From the NCBI GenBank assembly GCA_017937505.1, contig JAGBDL010000094.1, positions 1-57,542 of the forward strand: a stretch of 57,542 nt of DNA. Direction: 5' to 3'. The translations under genes were made by a program, and so were the position numbers. The notes below the pieces were generated by a model, which did no database searches, was not told the DNA's origin, and saw nothing but the letters and a program-made list of their open reading frames with translations. The stretch comes from Clostridia bacterium. Lineage in GTDB: Bacteria; Bacillota; Clostridia; Christensenellales; Aristaeellaceae. Of this stretch, positions 30,676-39,945 are shown in pieces (position 1 is the stretch's first letter; the number at the start of each line of letters is the position of its first letter).

Positions 30676-31803
30676 TTACTTGTATTTTTTCGCCGTCTCA
30701 AACATGGTCATCAGGTTTTCCACATTGACATCCGGCTGAATGTTGTGGGCCGCCGCAAAGATGTATCCGCCGTCCTTGTTCATGGTTTCAATGGTTTCCG
30801 AGACAACCTGCTCCACCTGTTCCCTGGATGCAAAGGGCAGCAGCTCCTGCGTATCGATGCCGCCATGGAATACGATCCTGTCGCCAAAGCTCTTTTTCAG
30901 GCGCCACGGCTCCATGTTGGCTGCCTTGGGCTGAATGGGATTGAGAATCTCAACGCCGCAGTCCACCAGATCATCGATCAGGCTGTACACGCTTCCACAG
31001 GAATGGTGCAGGAATTTGGCCTGCGTCAGCTGTTTCGTCACGCGAATACGCTCTTTAAAATACGGTTTGACCAGTTCGCGGAACAGCTTCGGCGATATGA
31101 AGGTCGTCGTCTGGGTTGCAAAGTCATCGCCGCTGGAGGTGTAATGAATATACGGCCCCAGCGCCTTGTAATACATGTCAATGACGCGCAGCTGATAATC
31201 AAGAACACGCGTAAAGAAGCAATGAACAAATTCCGGCTCTGCCAGCATGCGGTAGAGGAAATCCTCGAAGCCGCACATCCAGCAGCCCAGTTCAAACACG
31301 CCGTATACCGGGTGGTTGGCGCAAACCACGTAATCCGTTTCCTCGTACAGGTACCGCGCGCGATCCACATAGGACTGAATCAGCCGGGGATCAATGCTGT
31401 CCGGATCGGGAAACCGATACTGCTGCAGTTCTTCCAGGGTCGCATCCTGAAGCGGGGACTCGACAATCTCCCAATACAGCCCGGTAAACCTGAAGTGGAT
31501 GCCCCACTCGTCGATGTATTCCGTATCCGAAATCTGGCGAAAGTGCGATTCAGGCGGATGAAGCAAATCCCCGACGGAGCGCGTATCAATATCCAGCGCC
31601 TTCAGCATCCTTTCGTCGAGCTGCCGGACATCGCCAAAGCGATAAACTCTGTCGTCCTTTTCCGGCGTGATGCCAAGCGCTTCCATCAGCTTTTTATCGC
31701 TGTTTCCCTCCATGCTGGAAAGCGGGCATCCGCCCAGATCCACCAGCAGCCCATCGGGCTGCTGGTGGTTCATCACCTGTTCAAATCTCTTTCTGCGGTT
31801 CAT
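30676..31803 (-). CDS. URO-D superfamily putative methyltransferase
   Basis: 375 aa. TIM-barrel protein with the HxC motif intact (FLHHSCGSVYSLIDDLVDCGVE, about residue 265-285) and FHGGIDTQELLPF downstream. The place of the third ligand reads AAHNIQPDV, so a His may replace the Cys. In gut Firmicutes such proteins often lie beside sugar ABC transporters and are not heme enzymes; function is unproven. No heme pathway gene is nearby. Follows the lyase gene by 37 nt. Confidence 0.82.
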   Translation of the reverse strand: MNRRKRFEQVMNHQQPDGLLVDLGGCPLSSMEGNSDKKLMEALGITPEKDDRVYRFGDVRQLDERMLKALDIDTRSVGDLLHPPESHFRQISDTEYIDEWGIHFRFTGLYWEIVESPLQDATLEELQQYRFPDPDSIDPRLIQSYVDRARYLYEETDYVVCANHPVYGVFELGCWMCGFEDFLYRMLAEPEFVHCFFTRVLDYQLRVIDMYYKALGPYIHYTSSGDDFATQTTTFISPKLFRELVKPYFKERIRVTKQLTQAKFLHHSCGSVYSLIDDLVDCGVEILNPIQPKAANMEPWRLKKSFGDRIVFHGGIDTQELLPFASREQVEQVVSETIETMNKDGGYIFAAAHNIQPDVNVENLMTMFETAKKYK

Positions 31804-31840
31804 GGCGTTCCTCTTTGCGGATCAATCCGCACAGGCTCTG

Positions 31841-33838
31841 TCAATTCTGACCGATCTCAAACACATGATTCCTCTTCACGCCGTCATAGGTGACGTCGAT
31901 CATCACCTTCCTGCCCTCATTGCGCATGACGACGTCCTGGATCCTTCCAGGCTTTTCCTCATAGCAGATCACATTCATGAACAGGATGTCATCGCCGTTG
32001 GCCTCAACGCGGTTCATGATGTAGGTGACCGTCTTCTCCGGGGGATTGTCCGGTCCCTGCGCATACAGGATCCTGCCCTCGCTGCTGCACGCGGAATAGA
32101 CGTGCAGCTCGCCCTTCTCCTGCTTCCATACGCTTTCCACAACGCCCGCATTGCTGACGCTCACCGCATCATGCAGGAAGCACTGCGGAGCGGAATCGCC
32201 CACGACAGCCGGCGTCGTATGCTGCGGCATCACAAAGCTTCCGCGCGGATGCAGCAGCCAGTCCACCGTCTTGTCCTTCGCGTTTCTCACCAGGAACGCT
32301 TCGACGATATACTCGTCACGTGCCAGCAGCACACGGTTCATCCGAATGCCGCGGTAGGCTTCTTCGTCCCACTGCTTGATGATCAGCGAATCCAGGTCAG
32401 GCGCCGCGCCGAGCCAGTCCACATAGCTCTCCACAAGCATTTCGTGCTCACGGGCCTCATAGACCAGCGTATGGCCGTCTGCCGGGGCCTGGTTCACGCC
32501 GTTGATGCACACGGTGTTGTGCGTGAAGGTGTTCTTGAAATACGGATAATGGTGCGGCGCATTGTAGCCCACCGTGCCAAAGTCCGGAATAATGTCGTTG
32601 TCGCCCACCGCATAGGCGATGCCCAGTCTGTCGTAGTGATCATGCTCGCCGCCGAACTTGCCATGCTTGAAGAGCAGGAACTGCTCATGGGCGCCGTGGA
32701 ACGTCGTCAGGCCGGACGCTTCGTTGTCGTGGTAATTCCTGAGCTTGAGCGGTTCCACGTCTTCGATTTCGTCGACGCCGTAAACCAGCGCTTCCATACC
32801 GTCACGCGCCTTGACGGAATAGACCTTCTGAAGCAGGCGGGCCATGTCCTCGGTATGGAGCATCCGATACGGGAACTCATAATGCTCCGCCAGCTCCTCG
32901 AACATACCGTTGCCGTTGCCGTCGCCCAGGCAGGGCATGTGGAAGTCCGGCTTCATCAGGCCCAGCGGCATGGAATACATCTTCTCGTAGATGCCCAGAT
33001 GGCGCAGCGAATACGGCGTATTGCACGCAAACTTTTCAAACATCATGCAGGCCCATAGCATGAAGTAATGGTAGTGCACCGTGCCCTCGAACCAGAGGCC
33101 GTCATCCAGCACGCCGTGCTCAAGCTGATAGCGCAGGCCATACTTGGAATTGAGGCCCTTTTCGATCAGCTGCTCATTGTTCGTGACCATGCCGACGATG
33201 CACATCGCCGAGTCGATCACGACCTCGTGATTGTGGATCTGATCCATGCGCTGCTCGCAGAGCACCTGCGCGCTCGGAAGGAGCAGGTTGTTGATGATCT
33301 TCTCCTTCCACGCCTCCGGCATGGCGTCCGCAATCAGGTCATAGGTCGTCGCCAGGGAGCGGATGGTCAGCGCCTCGCACAGCGTCTGGCTGTTGATCTT
33401 GCCGGGATTGTTGTAGATGATGCCGCCATGGAGCTCGTAGGTAGAATAGTTTTCCGCGTACCTGTCCAGCACTTCGCAGGCGATCTCCTTATACTTTTCC
33501 TCGCCGGTGATCAGCCAGATCAGCGCGCAGACGATGCTGTTGTCCACAACCTTCTCAACGGTGTAGCGCCACCATGCGCCGCTGTACGGCTCGCCGCTGT
33601 ACGTTCTGCCGCAAACCGGGCAGACATACTCGTGCTCAGAAGCGTAGTCATAGTGCAGCTTCGCAGAATCAACCGGGCAGACAAAATGCATGATCCAGGT
33701 GGACTGCGTGCCGACCGGCACCTTCACGCCATACTGAAAGAAGAACTCGGTCTTGTCGCGAAGATTCTTGAGCAGCGCAGGGTTTTTCTGAACCCTTGCC
33801 TGGATTCTTTTGATGTCGTCGGGCGTAAACTGAAGCAT
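31841..33838 (-). CDS. Heparinase II/III-family polysaccharide lyase
   Basis: 665 aa, no signal peptide, so it acts in the cytoplasm on imported oligosaccharides. An N-terminal alpha/alpha toroid domain (~60-340; QIHNHEVVIDSAMCIVGM, WFEGTVHYHYFML with the family His/Tyr) is followed by the C-terminal beta-sheet domain (~380-665; KFGGEHDHYDRLGIAY and NTFTHNTVCINGVNQ typical of heparinase II/III C-terminal regions). It cleaves uronate-containing glycans by beta-elimination, giving a 4,5-unsaturated uronate. Two Cys pairs at ~75-95 (CPVD, CPVCGRTYSG) resemble a small zinc knuckle. The exact substrate cannot be assigned. Confidence 0.85.
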   Translation of the reverse strand: MLQFTPDDIKRIQARVQKNPALLKNLRDKTEFFFQYGVKVPVGTQSTWIMHFVCPVDSAKLHYDYASEHEYVCPVCGRTYSGEPYSGAWWRYTVEKVVDNSIVCALIWLITGEEKYKEIACEVLDRYAENYSTYELHGGIIYNNPGKINSQTLCEALTIRSLATTYDLIADAMPEAWKEKIINNLLLPSAQVLCEQRMDQIHNHEVVIDSAMCIVGMVTNNEQLIEKGLNSKYGLRYQLEHGVLDDGLWFEGTVHYHYFMLWACMMFEKFACNTPYSLRHLGIYEKMYSMPLGLMKPDFHMPCLGDGNGNGMFEELAEHYEFPYRMLHTEDMARLLQKVYSVKARDGMEALVYGVDEIEDVEPLKLRNYHDNEASGLTTFHGAHEQFLLFKHGKFGGEHDHYDRLGIAYAVGDNDIIPDFGTVGYNAPHHYPYFKNTFTHNTVCINGVNQAPADGHTLVYEAREHEMLVESYVDWLGAAPDLDSLIIKQWDEEAYRGIRMNRVLLARDEYIVEAFLVRNAKDKTVDWLLHPRGSFVMPQHTTPAVVGDSAPQCFLHDAVSVSNAGVVESVWKQEKGELHVYSACSSEGRILYAQGPDNPPEKTVTYIMNRVEANGDDILFMNVICYEEKPGRIQDVVMRNEGRKVMIDVTYDGVKRNHVFEIGQN

Positions 33839-33851
33839 TTGATTTTCCTCC

Positions 33852-34700
33852 TTAACCCTTGATCGCGCCTGCGGTCAGACCGCTGATGAACTGCTTGTTG
33901 GTGAATATGTAGACAATCAGAATCGGAACAATCGCAATCGAAGCGCCGGCAGCCATGATGTGCCACTCGGCCGCAGCATTGACGGAGTAGCGTAGGGATA
34001 CAACCGCGACCGTCAAGGGCTGAAGCGATTTTTTGCCGATGGTGAAAATCATGGACGTGATGTAGTCATTCCACGCATTGCGGAACGCAAACAGGCCGAC
34101 CACTGCGATAATCGGGCGGATGAGCGGAACAATGATGTAGATGAAGGTCTTGAACTTGCCGCAGCCGTCCAGCTTGGCCGATTCATCCAGATCCCTGGGC
34201 ACGGAGTTCACGAAACCCCTGACCAGGAAGATGTTGCTCGCCTGACCGCCCGTAATGACCAGCGCAAGGCCCAGCAGGTTATTGGTCATGCCGGCCTTGT
34301 TCATCATCATGTAGACGGGATAAATGGTGACGGATCCCAGAGAGACGAACATGAGCGCGAGATACAGGACATTCAGCGCCTTTTTCAGCGGGAAATCATA
34401 CCGGGCCATACAGAAGCCCGCCATGGAAGAGACGACAATCGCCAGGACCGTACAAATCGTACAGAGGATCAGGCTGTTTGCCGTGTATCGGAAGAAGTTC
34501 AGCTTCTGGAACGCATAGACATAGTTTTTGAACTCCCAGGTTTTCGGGAAGAAGCCGTCGCCGAGCACCAGCTGCATGTTGGTTTTCAGCGAGCCCATCA
34601 GCGCATACAGGACGGGATAAAGCGTGAAAACGATGAGCGCGGCCAGAAACAGGACTTTCAGGATCGTTGCGACGACCTTTGTCACGTTGTCTTTCTTCAC
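33852..34700 (-). CDS. Carbohydrate ABC transporter permease, MalG/LplC-like
   Basis: 282 aa, six membrane helices. The EAA loop is visible (FVNSVPRDLDESAKLDGCGKFKTFIYIIVPLIRPI). Starts with GTG at 34700, with GGAGG eight bases upstream; the neighbouring ATG is in another frame. 14 nt after the partner permease and 13 nt before the lyase gene. Confidence 0.92.
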   Translation of the reverse strand: MKKDNVTKVVATILKVLFLAALIVFTLYPVLYALMGSLKTNMQLVLGDGFFPKTWEFKNYVYAFQKLNFFRYTANSLILCTICTVLAIVVSSMAGFCMARYDFPLKKALNVLYLALMFVSLGSVTIYPVYMMMNKAGMTNNLLGLALVITGGQASNIFLVRGFVNSVPRDLDESAKLDGCGKFKTFIYIIVPLIRPIIAVVGLFAFRNAWNDYITSMIFTIGKKSLQPLTVAVVSLRYSVNAAAEWHIMAAGASIAIVPILIVYIFTNKQFISGLTAGAIKG

Positions 34701-34714
34701 TTTTCATCCCTCCT

Positions 34715-35653
34715 TTAGTAAATATCATCCATGTGCTTGGTGGCCTGAAGGTACGCAAACGTGACGATACCGATGATCGAGGCACAGACCACGCTCAGCG
34801 CGGCGCCGTAACCGTACTGGGCGGTCGAGGCCGTCGTCGCGGAGACGGGGAAGAACATCCTGTAGATGTACAGGAACATGACGTCGGAGGCGCCGTTCGG
34901 GCCGCCTTCGGTCAGGACCATGATCGACTGCATATCCTGGAAGGAACCGATCAGCGCGAGCATGACAACCGTCTTGATCACCGGCATCATCATCGGGATG
35001 GTGATCTTGAACATCTTCTGAGGCGCCGTGATGCCATCGAGCTCGGCGCTTTCATAGATTTCCTGAGGAACAGACTGCAGGCCGGCCATGAAATACACCA
35101 TGTAGTTGCCGATTGCGCCCCAGACGCCTACGATGACGCATGTCGTCAGCGCGTTTTGATAGCTCAGCCAGTTGATCGGCGCGCCGATCAGGTGCAGCCG
35201 CTGCAAAATCATATTCAAAGCTCCGCTGTACGGGTTCAGAATCAGGTAGAATATCAGCGCCATAACAGAGGAGCACATAATCGTAGGCAAAAAAATGATG
35301 CTTCGGATGGTTTCGCTGCCAAAGAATTTCCTGTTGAGAATGACCGCAACAATAAATGCAATCGGCAGCGTGATGATCAGCTTGAGGCCGACATAGTAGA
35401 AGGTGTTGCCGACCGTCTTCCAGAAATACGGATCTCTGGTAAACAGACGGACGAAGTTGTCAAGACCAATGAAAATCGGCTCGTGCACCTTGTCATACTG
35501 GTAGAACATATACTTCAAAACCCAGCATACAGGGTACAGCGTGAAAATCGAAAACATGATGACATTGGGCAAGAGCATCCAATAGACCTCTGAATTGTCC
35601 TTAAATCCTCTCAATAATGCATTACCCCTATTCAAGCGGTTTGTTCTGTTCAT
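34715..35653 (-). CDS. Carbohydrate ABC transporter permease, LplB/UgpA-like
   Basis: 312 aa, six helices, with the EAA loop QSVPQEIYESAELDGITAPQKMFKITIPMMMPV. The ATG at 35653 follows AGGGGG; an in-frame start nine codons upstream has none. No ATPase gene is in the operon, so the pair presumably borrows a shared MsmX-type ATPase encoded elsewhere, as Firmicute carbohydrate uptake systems commonly do. Confidence 0.92.
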   Translation of the reverse strand: MNRTNRLNRGNALLRGFKDNSEVYWMLLPNVIMFSIFTLYPVCWVLKYMFYQYDKVHEPIFIGLDNFVRLFTRDPYFWKTVGNTFYYVGLKLIITLPIAFIVAVILNRKFFGSETIRSIIFLPTIMCSSVMALIFYLILNPYSGALNMILQRLHLIGAPINWLSYQNALTTCVIVGVWGAIGNYMVYFMAGLQSVPQEIYESAELDGITAPQKMFKITIPMMMPVIKTVVMLALIGSFQDMQSIMVLTEGGPNGASDVMFLYIYRMFFPVSATTASTAQYGYGAALSVVCASIIGIVTFAYLQATKHMDDIY

Positions 35654-35671
35654 GTGATTTCCCCCTAGTAG

Positions 35672-35699
35672 ACAGGCCACGCAGAACTGCGTGGCCTGT
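35672..35699 (-). other. Perfect 13-bp hairpin between binding-protein and permease genes
   Basis: ACAGGCCACGCAG-AA-CTGCGTGGCCTGT with no T-run after it. It lies 33 nt past the binding-protein stop and just before the permease ribosome binding site. This is the classic position for an RNA-stability/processing hairpin that keeps binding protein in excess over membrane components. Confidence 0.8.
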
Positions 35700-35732
35700 G
35701 CAATGTCGCTTGGAGATGTCTGGGAGCTCAGA

Positions 35733-37088
35733 TTAGTTCATGCTTCCAGCCGGGTTCATCGGATCGAAGTTCGGGTATACAACTTCCTTCACCGTGCCGT
35801 CCGCGATGCCCTTGTCCAGAGCAGCGTTGTAGCGGGCGTTCAGATCCTGAGCCAGCGCATCCAGGTCTTCGTAGCCCGGGATGCCAAGGATGTGGCCGGC
35901 AAACACATTGTAGTAGTCTTCGCCTTCAATCGCGACGCCGGTCGGCGCAATCGGGTAGAGGCCGTCGGTCTCCTGCTTGGCCATCAGCGGATGCGCCTGA
36001 ATGGCAGCCGGGACCTCGCTGTTCTTGATGACCTCGTCGATCATGGAGATGTGCAGGCCCTGCTCGTAGCTGCCGGAGAGCACTTCCAGGCTCTCGAGGT
36101 AAGAGAGGACTTCGAAGGCGGCTTCCGGAACCTTGGTATCGATGCTCATGGCATACCACTTGCCGCCGTCAGCGTTCTGCAGGCCCACGCGGGTGCCGTT
36201 GCCGGTGAGGGGGCCGAAGTCCCAATCCACATCGGTCACAAACTGATTGGTGTACACGCCGTACTCAGCGCCGGTGTAGGAATAATACATACCGATGCGG
36301 CCAGCCGCAAACTGGGTGCGCAGCGGGTCGATGTCGAGCTGATCGCAGCCCGGGAAGGCGGAGCCGTCCGCGAACATCTGACGCAGGAAAGCAACGATCT
36401 CGGTCACCTTGTCAAACTCGTAGCGGCCAGTCTTGAAGTTATAGCCATTGATCAGGCCGGCGGTCGGTCCCATCATGTAGTCAAGGGTGCGGCCCAGAGC
36501 GGAAGCCGGTCCCTTCAGGTTGATCGCAAAGCCGTAGATTCCCTCACCGCTGAGCTTCTCGGTGATGGTCTTGGCAGTGGCGATCACTTCCTCGAAGGTC
36601 TCAGGCACCTTCTCGATGCCGGCGCGCTCAAAGATGTCCTTGTTGTACACGAGGCGCGGGGTGGAAATCGAGTACGGCAGGGAGAGGATGTCGCCGTCCT
36701 TCATGTTGATGGTGTTCACGAAGGCCTTCTCGCCGCCGAAGAACGCATACTGCTCCTCGGTCAGCATGTCGTTGAGCGGGCGTCCCTGGCCGTTGTAGGT
36801 CACGTTGCTCCAAACGGGGCCGGACGTGCAGTACAGGTCGGGGCCGTTTCCGGTCTCAAAGCCCAGCTCCAGCACCTGCTGGTAGTTGTCGCTGTACACT
36901 TCATAGACGATTTCGATGTTGGACTCATTGGTCTCGTTGAACTTCTCGATGCACGGCAGGACATAGTCGTAGTCCGCGCGGGAATTGGTCCAAATGACGA
37001 CCTTCGTTTTTTCCTCGGCAACCGCCAGTCCTGCAAACGCGCTCAGGCACAGGGCAGCCACACACAGGAGAGCCAGGAATCTCTTCAT
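35733..37088 (-). CDS. Secreted sugar-binding protein of the ABC transporter
   Basis: 451 aa, family 1 extracellular solute-binding protein. The signal peptide is residues 1-~24 (MKRFLALLCVAALCLSAFAG), with a likely signal-peptidase I site AVA/EE. No lipobox Cys is seen at the cleavage region, although Gram-positive binding proteins are usually lipid anchored. Mature features: VVIWTNSRADYDYVLPCIEKF, the IYGFAINLKGP region and AAGRIGMYYSYTG. AGGAGG precedes the ATG. First transport gene after yesN. Confidence 0.9.
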   Translation of the reverse strand: MKRFLALLCVAALCLSAFAGLAVAEEKTKVVIWTNSRADYDYVLPCIEKFNETNESNIEIVYEVYSDNYQQVLELGFETGNGPDLYCTSGPVWSNVTYNGQGRPLNDMLTEEQYAFFGGEKAFVNTINMKDGDILSLPYSISTPRLVYNKDIFERAGIEKVPETFEEVIATAKTITEKLSGEGIYGFAINLKGPASALGRTLDYMMGPTAGLINGYNFKTGRYEFDKVTEIVAFLRQMFADGSAFPGCDQLDIDPLRTQFAAGRIGMYYSYTGAEYGVYTNQFVTDVDWDFGPLTGNGTRVGLQNADGGKWYAMSIDTKVPEAAFEVLSYLESLEVLSGSYEQGLHISMIDEVIKNSEVPAAIQAHPLMAKQETDGLYPIAPTGVAIEGEDYYNVFAGHILGIPGYEDLDALAQDLNARYNAALDKGIADGTVKEVVYPNFDPMNPAGSMN

Positions 37089-37113
37089 GCTTCAATTCCT
37101 CCTATCATTTTTT

Positions 37114-37129
37114 GAGACGTTCTTGTCTC
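37114..37129. other. Short hairpin in the leader of the binding-protein gene
   Basis: GAGAC-AAGAAC-GTCTC, 5-bp stem, flanked by A/T runs. On the minus strand (transport direction) an A-run follows, so it would not terminate transcription; it may stabilise the leader. The gap 37089-37196 shows no convincing -35/-10 pair. Confidence 0.35.
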
Positions 37130-37196
37130 TTTTTCTAAATCCTATCATGAAAAAGATACAAATCACATAGAGAAAACACATTCAAACTGCGAATTT

Positions 37197-37976
37197 TTAT
37201 CGATCCCTCTCAAAATTTCTGCTGTTTTCTCTATATTCTCTCGGGCTTGCCCCATAGGCGTCCCGAAAACAGATGGAAAAATAAGCCGAATCCTGGTAGC
37301 CCACCGCGTCCGAAATCTGCTGAACCTGCATGTTGGTTTCGGTCAGCAGACGCGCCGCGTGGTGAAGACGCATTTCCCGCAAGAACTTGACAAAGCTGAT
37401 TTGATTTTTTGCCTTGAACACCTGGCGAAGATAATTGGAATTCATAAACAGCTTTTCGGCAATCATGTCCATGTTCAGGTTGGGATCGTTCCACTTTTCC
37501 TGGATAATCGCCATCATTCTCGCTTCCACATCCTCTTTGCCAGCCTCCGGCTGAGGAAAGAGCATCTTTTCCAGCATGTCCGTTCTCTTCTTTTCGGACT
37601 TTCTCTGCCTGATCTTCGCATCCACCTTTGAAATCGTCTCGTTCAGCACGCTGGCGCTGATTGGCTTCAGCAAATAATCCGCCGCTCCCGCCCGCAGCGC
37701 GCGCTGCGCGTAGGAAAAGCGATCGTATCCTGTCAGAACAATGATGGCGATTTCGTCGTCTGCCTCATGAATCCTTTCCAGCATCTCCAGGCCATCCATG
37801 TTGGGCATGTTGATGTCCGTGATCACGATATCCGGCTGCAGCTGATCGATCATCTTCAGGGCCTCAACGCCGTCCTCCGCACAGCCCACCACCTTGAATT
37901 CTCCGCTTTGATTCAGCTTCGTGCTCAGTCCCTTGCGGATGACCGGTTCGTCATCCACGATGAGAATACTCGTCAT
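37197..37976 (-). CDS. yesN: YesN-type response regulator with AraC output domain
   Basis: 259 aa. Receiver domain 1-~120 with VDDEP, phospho-Asp in DIVITDINMPNMDG and Lys in YLLKPIS. AraC-type DNA-binding domain at ~155-259 (MIAEKLFMNSNYLRQVFKAK; QQISDAVGYQDSAYFSICFRDAYGASPREYR seen as two HTH motifs). Overlaps the kinase gene by 26 nt. Expected to activate the transport/lyase operon that follows 108 nt downstream on the same strand. Confidence 0.92.
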   Translation of the reverse strand: MTSILIVDDEPVIRKGLSTKLNQSGEFKVVGCAEDGVEALKMIDQLQPDIVITDINMPNMDGLEMLERIHEADDEIAIIVLTGYDRFSYAQRALRAGAADYLLKPISASVLNETISKVDAKIRQRKSEKKRTDMLEKMLFPQPEAGKEDVEARMMAIIQEKWNDPNLNMDMIAEKLFMNSNYLRQVFKAKNQISFVKFLREMRLHHAARLLTETNMQVQQISDAVGYQDSAYFSICFRDAYGASPREYRENSRNFERDR

Positions 37977-39786
37977 ACACTCCCGCCTCCGTTTCGCTTA
38001 CTTTGGGCAGCGTAATCTCCGCCACTGTCCGGTCGCCTTCTGCGCGATACTGCAGGCCATATTCAGGGCCAAAGTAGAGATTGATGCGCTCATTCACATT
38101 GAAAATGCCGTATCCGCTCTTGTCCACCACGACATGGCGCTTCAGTTTCTCGTTGATTTCATCCATCTTCCCTGGCTCAAATCCCGCGCCGTCGTCAACC
38201 ACCTGAAGCACCAGGTCTTTTTCCCGTTCGATCACATGCACCTGGATGCGGCATTTTTTCCTGGATTGCTTGATGCTGTGGTAAATCGAATTTTCCACCA
38301 GCGGCTGCAGGAGAAGCCGAATGCAGAAATACTTCTCCCCTGTTTCACCGACGTCATCTATCGCATACTCAAACTTATCCGCATAGCGCATCTTTTGGAT
38401 GGTCAGATAATGGCGCACATGCTCGATTTCGTCGTTCAGCTCCGACAGCTCATTGCCGCGCTTCAGGCCCAGGCGGAACAGCTCCGCAAGCGATACCACC
38501 ATCTCGCTGATATCATCCGCCCCCGCTTCGACGGCCATCCAATTGATCGTATCCAGCGTGTTGTAAAGGAAGTGCGGATTGATCTGCGCCTGAAGCGCCT
38601 TCAATTCAGCCCGCCGCTTGAGCAGCTGATGAATGCGCGCCTTGTTTTTTTCCTCCTCCAGCTGAGAAATCAGCTGATTGATCTCGTCGAGCATGGCGTT
38701 GTAGCTTTCCGAAAGATCGCCGATGACATCGTTTTTGTGGTACAGGAAGTGGGAAGTGAAATTCGTCTTCACCGCCATTTTCATGGCATCCCGCAGCTCA
38801 TACAGCGGCTTGGTCAGGCCATGGGAAATGCCGATGGAGCAGAAAAAGCTGACCAGAAGCATCGCTCCGGTGACGATCAGAAGGATGATTTTTGCGCTTG
38901 CGAGGGAGCCGAACAGATCCTGCTCCGTTGCAAATACGAGGAGCTTCCAGTTCATGTTGCCGCCGACATCGCAGCAGATCGTGTACAGCCTGGTGTGCTC
39001 CACCTTGATTTTCTGCAATTCCTTCGGCCTGGCAACGACCATTTCCCGGATTTCCGGGTTCTGCAGAATCCTCTGTATAAAGGGATCCTCGACATAGGAA
39101 ACCATCTCTCCGTTTCCGTCGACAATCAGCTTGTCTCCCATGATTTTCCCGAGAGAGAGATCCTCAAAGATATACTTTTCATCCAGCAGAATCACGATAT
39201 AAATCTCTTTTCCTACGGACAGGCTTCTGTCTGTGACCACCACGGGGATCACGCGGCCGCTCTGCTGATAGAATACATTCTCCATGCTCCTGCCCCAGTA
39301 AATCATGGATGGCTGCTGGATCTGATTGAGAAGCGTCTCAACGTTTTCCCGGAAATCGTTTTTCTTTCTCAGCGTTTCGTTCGTCAGCGAAAAATACATT
39401 CCCTCCGGCGTCACTGCGAAAACCTGTTTGATATAGGGATCCCGTTTTGTCCAATCGCTGAAAAACTCAGAAAAGAAGGAAATCCGTTCCGCCGCGTTAT
39501 TGCCCTTGGACTGATTGTTGAGCTGTGTCTTGATTTTGCTGTACTCGGAATTGGACAGCAGCGTCAGAACATGGGCCTGCATATCCTTCATTTTCCTGTT
39601 CAGCGCCTGGCCATCGCTCGCCAGCAGCTCCACCGTTCTGCTGGAATAGGCCGCTTTGATCTGCTGCTCAGAAAAATCGATGATATATATCGAACACAGA
39701 CCGCAGATGAGCGCAATGGCAATGCTGCTTAAGAACAGCTGTCTGCGCAATGTAGGAACTGGTTGTCTTTTCTTTGCACGATTCAT
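37951..39786 (-). CDS. yesM: YesM-type sensor histidine kinase
   Basis: 611 aa from the ATG at 39786 (AGGGG upstream). Helix 1 at ~16-38, an extracellular dCache-like region of ~255 residues, helix 2 at ~298-323, HAMP linker, and the LytS/YesM histidine-kinase motif LQAQINPHFLYNTLDTINW with His at about 405. The C-terminal ATPase domain has LLLQPLVENSIYH and DDGAGF. It senses an extracellular glycan or sugar-bound protein and phosphorylates the adjacent YesN. Confidence 0.92.
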   Translation of the reverse strand: MNRAKKRQPVPTLRRQLFLSSIAIALICGLCSIYIIDFSEQQIKAAYSSRTVELLASDGQALNRKMKDMQAHVLTLLSNSEYSKIKTQLNNQSKGNNAAERISFFSEFFSDWTKRDPYIKQVFAVTPEGMYFSLTNETLRKKNDFRENVETLLNQIQQPSMIYWGRSMENVFYQQSGRVIPVVVTDRSLSVGKEIYIVILLDEKYIFEDLSLGKIMGDKLIVDGNGEMVSYVEDPFIQRILQNPEIREMVVARPKELQKIKVEHTRLYTICCDVGGNMNWKLLVFATEQDLFGSLASAKIILLIVTGAMLLVSFFCSIGISHGLTKPLYELRDAMKMAVKTNFTSHFLYHKNDVIGDLSESYNAMLDEINQLISQLEEEKNKARIHQLLKRRAELKALQAQINPHFLYNTLDTINWMAVEAGADDISEMVVSLAELFRLGLKRGNELSELNDEIEHVRHYLTIQKMRYADKFEYAIDDVGETGEKYFCIRLLLQPLVENSIYHSIKQSRKKCRIQVHVIEREKDLVLQVVDDGAGFEPGKMDEINEKLKRHVVVDKSGYGIFNVNERINLYFGPEYGLQYRAEGDRTVAEITLPKVSETEAGVYDEYSHRG

Positions 39787-39945
39787 TTTTTCCCCTTTCC
39801 AGCGCTTCATGTTCTGCCGCGCAGTATGCGTCGTTTTGTATCGGCCGAATGCTTTCCAGATGCTCCATTCCCTCCCATTGCTTTATGAAACATAAGTTTT
39901 TCTATTCAATTCCTACAAGGTATATGAGGAAGCTCTGTATATTCC

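Noticed and set aside
22866..31803. URO-D-family genes as uroporphyrinogen decarboxylase for heme synthesis
   Set aside because: Three divergent copies with MtaA-like ligand positions, next to corrinoid or lyase genes and with no other heme or siroheme gene nearby.
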